Assembly (NCBI GenBank): GCA_003427395.1
Contig: BFEA01000233.1
Span: 413,417-435,713 of the forward strand
Direction: 5' to 3'
Source: Chara braunii
Lineage: Eukaryota; Streptophyta; Charophyceae; Charales; Characeae
Length of the DNA: 22,297 nucleotides
Below the pieces are notes generated by a model, which worked only from the letters and a program-made list of their open reading frames with translations, was not told where the DNA came from and did no database searches. Of this stretch, positions 15,050 through 22,297 are shown piece by piece. The position numbers and the translations under genes are program-made. Position 1 is the first letter of the stretch, and every line of letters begins with the position of its first letter.

Positions 15050-18000
15050 TACTGCCGTCCAAACCATTGTCTTTCTACGATGGCTGTGGCTGCCGGGGGG
15101 AACATGTCCGGGAATTCCTCGGGTCTCTTCATCACAATACTGGGGTCGACCTGCATCCAGTCACAGAATCTGAGCTTGTAGTCTTTAGTGAAGTCCCTGA
15201 GTCCCTCCTCTGGGCCATTCGACCTGAGCCATCCTGCCCCCCCTTTTACCCCCCAGCCATTCTGCGCACAAGGTGTGGATTTCCTTAATTATGTCTGATT
15301 TTTGTGAGAGAATGTCCGTTTTTTCCTGAACTCGTTTCCATTGTGCTCTTATTTCTGTTTCTATGAATTGCTTAACAGAGTCCGCCGCTTCACCGTCCTC
15401 CATCCTGGCCCCTTCTTGGTCAAAAACACACCTTCTTGACCACAGAGTCCAGATCATTGCCTTCCTAGACAAAGAAAAGTGGTTGCTGGCAAAGCAGGAT
15501 ACTTGTGGCCTTCTCCACTCCCCTAGCAGAAGAGCTTCCCATTTCCATGGCCACTCCTCATTAGTGTCCAGTTGAGACCAAATCCGATCCCACCATCGCC
15601 ACAGTGGGACCACCCCTGGACATTGGAGAAAAATGTGTTCTATTGTCTCACATATTCTTCGGCTCGGGAACCCAACATAACAGGATTTACACCATGGGAG
15701 TGCCTCCCGCCTCTGTTCTAGGTTTGTCCTGTCTATAATCCAGTTATTGATGGGGAGGCACCTGTGACAGATTTACCACTGAATGGAGGCAAACTTAGCT
15801 GGTCTCTCTTCCACCCCTTTGAACCACTTCAGTCCTCTAACTCGGTCCTTATGAAGGCCAAGGTGTTTCTGCCACCTGTCACCAACTCCTGCCAAAACAT
15901 CGACCCGGGGCCTAATCATCTTATAAGTGGCTTTTACAGTCACTTCAGAGATATGAATAGAATGTCCGTTCCGTCCCCTTACCCATTGCCATTCCAACGG
16001 GTCCAGGGCTAAAGCAGACAGGGGAATTTCTGGTCGGTAAGCACGCCATTGAGTTCTCCATTCCTTATGGCCCTGCAAGACCCGGATTCGGTAGAGGTTG
16101 TTATTCTCATGCCATTGGACCGAGTCAGAGTGGTAGCGGACCAGGGTGTTGTCTTGTCTTCTTTCAAACAGGTTTACCATAGCCCCTTTCGGTCTAGCCT
16201 CCACTACCGTGCCTATTTGGTAAGGGAAGTCCGCAACCCTTACTGCCACCCAATCCTGTTCTTGTAATCTCGGACCCTTTCTCAAGATCACCACCCAGGC
16301 AAGGGGGATCGAAAATATCAATTGATCCAAGGCGTCCGCCAACTTGCGGGCGTGGCGCAGGCAGGGACATAGTTGCTGGGCCATTTTCCAGTCTTTGGTT
16401 GTCTCATCCCATATATCACCTACACAAAGAATTCCTTTTCTGACCCATGAGGCCCAGTGAGGGTCCGAGCTACCGAACACCCGTCCTTGCCTATCCGTAA
16501 TTGCCCTGTTCCCAAATAGGGGTTGATGTAGGATCTCCTCCCACCGTTCCGGGACCGGCCTATCCGGGATCGGCAGCCTCCTCCAGTTCTTGATCAAGTC
16601 GCTCCAGAACTTATCCTTGGCCGCGTCTTGTCTAACCGCTCCTCTATCCCCTTCCTTTTTTTAGCACAAGTCGGGGCGGGGGATAGACCAGTTCCGGTCC
16701 TCAAGCCATGTGAGGGGGTCCACTGCAATAACTGTTCTTGGTGCGAGTCTGCAGATTTGTTCTACTGTCAGGTCCCGCCACGGAGGTTTTACACCGGTAA
16801 TCAATCTCTTGATCCATTGGAGTGATAGCGTGGTGGCTTGTAACGCGGGGTCCAACAAGCCCAGTCCTTCCCTGGTTTTGGGCTGGATCAGCTTGTCTCA
16901 TGCCAACTTGTTTATCACGTTTTGTTGCTCATGATTCCCTTGCCAGAGGAATGTCACCAGGTGCTTTCTTAGGCTCCTGATGTTACCTTTTCCCAATTGC
17001 CAGAGGGCTGATTTGTAGCAAATAGATGCCAGCACCACATTGTTTACGTTAAGTGCCCTCCCAAAAATTGAGGTGTTTTTATTTTCCCATTTCTGCATCT
17101 TATCCAGAGTCGGCCTAGCAATCCATTCGTCATTGCCTCCCGGTGGTCCTACGGCTGAGAGCACCACCCCCAAGACTCTAATTTGTTCCTCTAGGGGTCT
17201 CCAATCTATCTTGGGCTGTTCTGGGGGACGAACGCCATGAAAGTGAATCCACCAGCCTTGCGTTTTGCTTCCCCAGTTGACCGACATATCGGACACCGAG
17301 GTGAAACGGCCCATCAGAGCTTGAATTTCCTTCATATTACTGTGGGTGGCCTCAGCTATTATTGTAAGGTCGTCCGCAAACATCGAGTAGACCGGTATGG
17401 CTTCTTCTGGGATGCCAGATAGACAGAGCCTGGATAATTTTTTGTTAGATCTCAAATTCGTTGTCAGTGCATCCATTACCACACGAAAAAGGAAGGGGGC
17501 TAGTGGATCCCCCTGCCGCACGGAGCGCTGCAATTTAATTTCCGGCGCCAACAACCCATTCACCTGCACCCGTGTTGTCGCATTGCGGTGGAGTATCATA
17601 ATCCAGTCTCGGAATTCCGGATCAAAGTTCATCTGCATTTTGTCATGACTGTCTTGATAGCTTGGTCAATTCCTTAACCAATAGCACATTATCCTGGATA
17701 TTCCTATTGCGCATAAACCCTGTTTGAGTGGGGTGGATTATTCTTCCAAAATAGGTATCATCCTATTGGTCGGCGCCTTAGCCACCCAGCTTATAAACCG
17801 AAGTAAGGAGGGTGATCGGTCGATAATTCCTTATGTTTGTTTTATCCCCTTTTTTATACAGAAGAGGATCCAACGACCTGCAAACTCCCCCATGTCTCCT
17901 GAGGTTTTTACCTGACTATAGTATTCCATCAACTCTTCCGCCATGGGGGACCACATCATTTCCCATAATTCCTTAGGGAACCATCCACCCTCGGGGTTTT

Positions 18001-19228
18001 ATCTTCCTCCATCTGTAGAAGGGCATTCCAAATTTCGTCCTTACGAAGCGGTTTATCATACAATCGTTGGGATAGGAGCTGTAGAAAATCCGCAATTTAG
18101 CTTCCCTTATTTGTCCTAATTCCACAGCTAGGGTAGGGGAAAATTGTTCTTTATAAAAGTCTCTGGCCACTTTCAGGCTATGGGCCGAGGAGTACATGGA
18201 GACTTCTCGAGTTTTTATCGGGTCATATAGCCCTTCTATGGTGGATATTTTGGCCCTTGTTTGGGCTTGCGCAAAAAAGGATGCGTCCATTTGTCCCTTT
18301 TTGGTGTGCCTGGATAGCTTGCCTCTGATTATGGAGCCCTGCCATCTTTGTTGGGCAAATTCTAAGAGTTGGTTTTTAAGCTCTTGTAATTCAGTGGATT
18401 CTGATTGGGGGTGGGGACGCAGCAATTCACTACTTTCCTGTTCAAGATTGCGAATTTCCTCTTGGATGTGAATTTTCTGTGCATATTTTTCTTTGGCCCG
18501 TATTTTCGAAAATTTGTTGCATTTCCTGGCCATAAAGGCCAGCCCGTTGTTAAACCATGCGGTATATGAGTCGTGACGATCCCTAGTAGTCCACCAGAAC
18601 CCCCATACGTCTTTGAGAAAAGAACGGAAGATGTGTTAAGCTTGTAAAAATCCGGGCCTTGGTCCGGCATTTTGCGGAATCGGAGCAATACAGCACACAT
18701 ATTGTGGTCCACTCCCGGCCAGGGGCTCAATGGGAAGATGGCGGCTGCTTGCAGCGCCCTGTCCAGATCCTCTGCCATGAGAATGAGGTCTATTCTTGAC
18801 CTGGAAGGTGTTGGCGTATTGCTATTACGTATACATGAGTACAATCTCCTTTCCAGGTGCAATCGCCTAAAGGAATCATATAGGTGCTCCTCTTCGCAGA
18901 GCTTACGAATGATTCCTTCGTCCTCTTCTATATAAGCAGGGCATGGGGAGGGGACCCTCCACCTGTCCAAGCTACGATCCGACGCCGCGTTAAAATCCCC
19001 TGCAATTATCACCAGTATGCCTTGTAGCGGCTGGGACCGTATGTGGTCAAAAAAACTTTTGCGTTGTTCCACCTCATTGGGACCATAGATACAGACCACA
19101 CATACTTCTATCTCCAGCATGAGGAGAGCGGCCACCCATCTCCCCTCCTTTGCATCCACTTCAGAGTGGATGACTTCTACCCGAGAATCAAAAGGGATCC
19201 AAATAGCCACCCCTGCATGGGCTTGCAC
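15050..19228 (-). pseudogene. Decayed non-LTR retrotransposon (LINE), ORF2-type polyprotein
   Basis: A minus-strand element with the plant LINE domain order, broken by stops and frameshifts. The AP-endonuclease part is at 19228 to about 18630 (VCVVCIYGPN, IIAGDFNAASD, SRSRIDLILM and GVDHNM, the last close to the catalytic SDH). It lacks the N-terminal Asn and QET motifs, so it is 5'-truncated. Near 18620 the frame shifts into a W-rich linker (to 17973). The start of the reverse transcriptase then appears in changing frames (IRNYRPITLLTSVYKL; HPTQTGFMRNRNIQDNVLL). The RT core at 17638-16898 has RSVRQGDPLAPFLFRVVMDA and the catalytic FADD (MFADDLTII). The C-terminal domain is at 16858-15050 with a TAA at 15773-15775. 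The zinc-binding knuckle CHRC...CKSC...H..LQC of plant LINEs lies at about 15760-15620. The last recognisable codons end near 15050. It cannot be active. Confidence 0.9.
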
Positions 19229-19541
19229 CGACTTTGTCTCCCTTATGTTATTTTCTAGGGTGTGGCCTCAACACGCCTATGACAGTCCATGATTAAAAGA
19301 AGAAGAAGAAGAAGAAGAAGAAGAAGGAGAAGAAGGAGAAGAAGAACAAGGCAGTCCAGAACCACCATACAATATCAGACACTCAGATTACAAAGTCCGA
19401 AGGCAAGGAGCTGGCCACACTGCTCACTGACTCTTGTTCCATGGTAAATGACTTGTCCCTTGTTTGGGTTCCTCCATAGGTTTGGCCCAAATAGAATGTA
19501 TGAGAGCCACACAACTGCTCCACTCCAAGTCCACTTCAAGG

Positions 19542-19572
<31 letters not shown>

Positions 19573-20140
19573 AGGGCCCAGTGCCCAAGGCTGATATTAC
19601 CAATATAATGATTGAGGCCGGGGTCATCACAGTCTACCCGGAAGTAACCACACTTCAAGGAAAACTACTTGTCTCCCTTACATTATTTTCTTAGGGTGTG
19701 GCCTCAGCACGCCTATGACAGTCCATGATTAGAAGAAGAAGAAGAAGAAGGAGGAGGAGGAGGAGGAGAAGGAGAAGAAGAACAAGAAGAAGGAGAAGAA
19801 GAAGAAAAAGAAGAAAAAGAAGAAGAAGAAGAAGAAGAAGAAGAGGCAGGGAGCTGGCCACACTGCTCACCGACTTTTGTTCCATGGTAAATGACGTGTC
19901 CCTTGTTTGGGTTCCTCCATAGGTTTGGCCCCAATAGAATGTATGAGAGCCACACTACTGCCTCCACTCCAAGTGCACTTCAAGGAAAACTACTTGTCTC
20001 CCTTATGTTATTTTCTTAGGGTGTGGCCTCAGCACGCCTATGACAGTCCATGATTAGAGGAAGAAGAAGAAGAAGAAGAAGAAGAAGAAGAAGAAAGGCA
20101 GTCCAGAACCACCATACAATATCAGACACTCAGATTACGG
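19229..20140. repeat. Tandem array of composite repeats of about 320-430 bp, with (GAA)n cores
   Basis: Each unit carries CTTGTCTCCCTTATGTTATT, GTGTGGCCTCAGCACGCC and ATGACAGTCCATGATTA, then a (GAA)n tract, then GCAAGGAGCTGGCCACACTG, CCTTGTTTGGGTTCCTCCAT and CACTTCAAGGAAAACT. Units start near 19233, 19668 and 19991, with partial units at 20594-20740 and in the artificial copy at 21805-21951. The minus strand keeps an open frame (LSYIL.GPNLWRNPNKG.VIYHGTKV) in several units, but this may only reflect repeat identity. The array directly abuts the truncated 5' end of the LINE. Confidence 0.85.
19532..19666 (-). mobile_element. SINE-C insertion in the array, 16-bp duplication
   Basis: CACTTCAAGGAAAACT occurs at 19532-19547 and 19651-19666. 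The 103 bp between is an A-run of 25 nt (19549-19573) followed by GGGCCCAGTGCCCAAGGCTG and GATTGAGGCCGGGGTC. The other array unit (about 19976-19995) has the uninterrupted empty site, which confirms the insertion. The body is the inverted copy of 20500-20562. Read in that sense the element would end in T25, the opposite of the A-tail of the 20.5-kb copy. Confidence 0.75.
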
Positions 20141-20559
20141 AGCTGGGGCGTCGCCCTGTAACCTGCAAATGGGAGGAGCATGAGGCCTTGTAGAAAGATC
20201 TGGGGTTTGCCGAGGGAGGAAGGTAATCCAGTGGCGAACCAGGGGGGGCTGCTAGGTGGCGAGAAGGGAGCAGCTATGGGTGATATCGGTTAGGCTAGTA
20301 TTGTCTTTGAGTTACAATGTCCTCATTCAGGGTGGGCTAGGAGTTGAGCTACGAGTAGAAGGCCAGAAGGGCTGATATACTAATCATCATCAACAGTAGC
20401 ATCATCAGCATTCACCATCATCACAATCGATAGCATCATCAGAGGTGGGACGCTGAGCCCGGTTCTCAGCAAGTTGGGTTCGGTTACTCCAGGTAGACTG
20501 TGAGGACCCCGGCCTCAATCATCTTATTGGTAATATCAGCCTTGGGCACTGGGCCCGGT

Positions 20560-20593
<34 letters not shown>
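20139..20593 (+). mobile_element. SINE-C family, longer copy with poly-A end
   Basis: About 455 bp interrupts the array unit (compare the uninterrupted junction near 19391). It ends GGGCCCGGTTATT followed by 30 A. It includes ATCATCA-rich sequence at 20382-20445 and a B-box-like GGTTCGGTTACTCC near 20480. The left boundary is estimated from the loss of array similarity. No exact target-site duplication could be fixed because the poly-A merges with the array's AAAGTCCG. Confidence 0.55.
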
Positions 20594-20597
<4 letters not shown>

Positions 20598-20854
20598 GAA
20601 GGCAAGGAGCTGGCAACACTGCTCACTGACTTTTGTTCCATGGTAAATGACTTGTCCCTTGTTTGGGTTCCTCCATAGGTTTGGCCCAAATAGAATGTAC
20701 GAGAGCGACACTACTGCCTCCACGCCAAGTGCACTTCAAAGTTCTAAACGTCATATGATAGCTCTATCATTGATCTTTTCTCAATAAATGACACCTCTAC
20801 AAGCAATGTCGGAGTAAAAAGAAAAGAAAAAAAACAAAGAAAAGAAAAAGCAAT

Positions 20855-20912
20855 GTTGGAGTGGCGCAGCAGAAGCATGGTGGGCCCATAGGTCCAAGGA
20901 TAGTTCTATTTA
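20855..20912 (+). pseudogene. Broken tRNA-iMet copy
   Basis: TTGGAGTGGCGCAGCAGAAG, CATGGTGGGCCCATA and GGTCCAAGGATAG resemble the intact tRNA at 20945-21016. The 3' side of the anticodon stem is deleted, and the T-arm 3' half and acceptor stem are lost. It follows an A/G-rich tract, so it may be a retroposed or duplicated remnant. Confidence 0.8.
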
Positions 20913-20944
20913 TCTGTTCTCAACATCAAATCACTACACAAAGA

Positions 20945-21016
20945 ATCGGAGTGGCGCAGTGGAAGCGTGGTGGGCCCATAACCCACAGGTCCGAGGATCG
21001 AAACCTCGCTCCGATA
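20945..21016 (+). tRNA. Initiator tRNA-Met (CAT)
   Basis: 72 nt with a perfect 7-bp acceptor stem (ATCGGAG/CTCCGAT, giving the initiator-type A1-U72 pair) and discriminator A. The D-arm is GCGCAGTGGAAGCG. The anticodon stem GTGGG/CCCAC carries loop CCCATAA with CAT at 20977-20979. The T-arm CGAGG/CCTCG has loop ATCGAAA, the eukaryotic initiator form in which T54-Psi is replaced by A54. The anticodon stem resembles the plant form. Internal A and B boxes (GTGGCGCAGTGG, GGATCGAAACC) are intact and a TTTT terminator lies at 21021-21024. There is no intron. It starts translation in the cytosol. Confidence 0.95.
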
Positions 21017-21020
21017 ATCC

Positions 21021-21024
21021 TTTT
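21021..21024 (+). terminator. Pol III TTTT terminator of tRNA-iMet
   Basis: Four Ts lie 5 nt after the tRNA 3' end, the standard Pol III stop. Confidence 0.8.
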
Positions 21025-21043
21025 AATTTCAGCCAAAGCTACA

Positions 21044-21080
21044 TGCTCTCTCTCTCTCTCACACACACACACACTACATG

Positions 21081-21150
<70 letters not shown>

Positions 21151-21182
21151 CACACACACACATACACACACACACACACACA
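21044..21182. repeat. (TC)n/(AC)n compound microsatellite
   Basis: Two blocks of TC followed by AC, separated by TACATG, end with about 75 bp of AC. The long open frames here are repeat read-through and not genes. Confidence 0.97.
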
Positions 21183-21565
21183 CTGTCAGGGGTTTGGACC
21201 GACAGTCTGCAACAATTGCAGAGTTTGTGTGAGTGAAGTCGGCCACTTTAGTTTCTCAGACTTACTGCCATTCTTGTCAAGGGTTTGTACCGAAAAGTCG
21301 ACCACTTCGCTCTCTTAGGGGTATCGCTAACTCTGAGTGACGTGGTAAGTCTTTATCTATCAGTCAAATGCATCCTGGCAGACTGTCCAGGTTCAACCTC
21401 CTGACAAGTCGGTAGAAGTCCGATGAAACAGTGGCACAGTCATGCCTTTTTTTGTGTGGAGTCGTGTATAGTGAACATGAGAACACACACAAGGCTTCCA
21501 GAGGATATCCCCCTTTTTCTGCCACAGAAAGAAAGACTTCATTCCAGTCAAGGATTCTCTTAATC
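21183..21565. other. Unique sequence, no gene recognised
   Basis: About 380 bp of unique sequence between the microsatellite and the adapter. Two related stretches (GTCAGGGGTTTGGACCGAC near 21184, GTCAAGGGTTTGTACCGAA near 21276) form a short imperfect repeat of about 92-bp period. A 72-codon minus-strand frame (21364-21582) starts inside the adapter (MCIRDR), so it is spurious. Confidence 0.6.
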
Positions 21566-21603
21566 CTGTCTCTTATACACATCTAGATGTGTATAAGAGA
21601 CAG
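21566..21603. other. Nextera mate-pair junction adapter (assembly artefact)
   Basis: A complete 38-bp junction: CTGTCTCTTATACACATCT (21566-21584) followed directly by AGATGTGTATAAGAGACAG. Sequence resumes at 21604 with a copy of 20394 onward. This fits a circularised fragment of about 1.17 kb (20394-21565) read across its own junction. Confidence 0.98.
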
Positions 21604-21769
21604 CAGTAGCATCATCAGCATTCACCATCATCACAATCGATAGCATCATCAGAGGTGGGACGCTGAGCCCGGTTCTCAGCAAGTTGGGTTCGGTTACTCC
21701 AGGTAGACTGTGAGGACCCCGGCCTCAATCATCTTATTGGTAATATCAGCCTTGGGCACTGGGCCCGGT

Positions 21770-21808
<39 letters not shown>

Positions 21809-22297
21809 GAAGGCAAGGAGCTGGCAACACTGCTCACTGACTTTTGTTCCATGGTAAATGACTTGTCCCTTGTTTGGGTTCCTCCATAGGTTTGGCCCAA
21901 ATAGAATGTACGAGAGCGACACTACTGCCTCCACGCCAAGTGCACTTCAAAGTTCTAAACGTCATATGATAGCTCTATCATTGATCTTTTCTCAATAAAT
22001 GACACCTCTACAAGCAATGTCGGAGTAAAAAGAAAAGAAAAAAAACAAAGAAAAGAAAAAGCAATGTTGGAGTGGCGCAGCAGAAGCATGGTGGGCCCAT
22101 AGGTCCAAGGATAGTTCTATTTATCTGTTCTCAACATCAAATCACTACACAAAGAATCGGAGTGGCGCAGTGGAAGCGTGGTGGGCCCATAACCCACAGG
22201 TCCGAGGATCGAAACCTCGCTCCGATAATCCTTTTAATTTCAGCCAAAGCTACATGCTCTCTCTCTCTCTCACACACACACACACTACATGCTCTCT
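21604..22297. repeat. Artificial duplicate of 20394-21086
   Basis: It matches 20394-21086 to the end of the window; the only difference I see is one extra A in the poly-A run (31 against 30). It starts at the adapter. True duplication is unlikely because there is no divergence in about 690 bp and the adapter marks the joint. Confidence 0.9.
22156..22227 (+). tRNA. Second tRNA-iMet copy (within the artefactual duplicate)
   Basis: Identical to 20945-21016, anticodon CAT. It lies after the mate-pair adapter inside the duplicated segment, so it should not be counted as a second gene. A broken copy matching 20855-20912 precedes it. Confidence 0.85.

Noticed and set aside
15050-19228. Active LINE
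   Set aside because: In-frame stop at 15773, several frameshifts in the RT start and a missing endonuclease N-terminus rule it out.
19691-19967. Leu/Ser/Arg-rich frames over the GAA tract
   Set aside because: Read-through of a trinucleotide repeat; homopolymeric peptides in every frame.
20861-21318. Long frames over the TC/AC tract (Ser-Leu, His-Thr, Cys-Val repeats)
   Set aside because: Dinucleotide repeats contain no stops, so frames stay open without coding.
21364-21582. 72-codon minus-strand frame beginning MCIRDR
   Set aside because: The first residues are the translated Nextera mosaic end, a well-known database contaminant. The rest has no recognisable domain.

Overview
This window looks like nuclear DNA of a repeat-rich eukaryote, most likely a streptophyte (land plant or charophyte alga). 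Three things support this. Two Pol III RNAs are plant-like: an initiator tRNA-Met, and a U6 snRNA copy whose 3' part matches the plant rather than the animal form. The LINE has a plant-type C-terminal zinc-binding region. The host gene has small exons separated by introns of about 3.5 kb. I cannot name the species; a charophyte such as Chara is only a guess. Both ends fall in (TC)n/(AC)n microsatellites, so the window may be a whole contig that broke there.

Host gene (about 0.5-12.7 kb, minus strand). Four exons (12036-12682, 8197-8434, 4311-4733, 509-668) have good splice sites, and their phases fit at all three junctions. The product resembles the long N-terminal region of TARBP1/TRM3-type tRNA Gm18 2'-O-methyltransferases. 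The 5' start and the 3' catalytic (SpoU) part are not seen. This identity is moderate and rests on motifs, not on a search.

The introns are filled with short mobile elements. (1) A MITE-like family of about 155-210 bp is bounded by TTAA and ends in ACCACCAGTAC-type inverted repeats, which suggests piggyBac-like mobilisation. There are seven copies or near-copies, some back to back and sharing one TTAA. (2) A tRNA-derived SINE family (here SINE-A) includes two composite copies with target-site duplications. (3) A second poly-A repeat family (SINE-B) has two copies, both with target-site duplications. Minisatellites, a (AAT)n tract and GC-rich palindromes are also present.

Upstream (12.7-22.3 kb). 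There are tandem duplications, a 5'-truncated U6 retropseudogene with an 11-bp target-site duplication, a decayed LINE on the minus strand (about 15.05-19.23 kb), an array of repeats of about 400 bp joined to the LINE, and a tRNA-iMet gene with a broken neighbour.

Two segments are not biological. Back-to-back Tn5 mosaic ends at 12875-12910 and 21566-21603 are the Nextera mate-pair junction adapter. Each is followed by an exact or near-exact copy of upstream sequence, so 21604-22297 (including a second tRNA-iMet) and one of the 90-bp copies near 12.8-13.0 kb are almost certainly assembly artefacts. I found no new defence, metabolic or gene-cluster system. The most novel content is the short mobile-element families and how they are nested.
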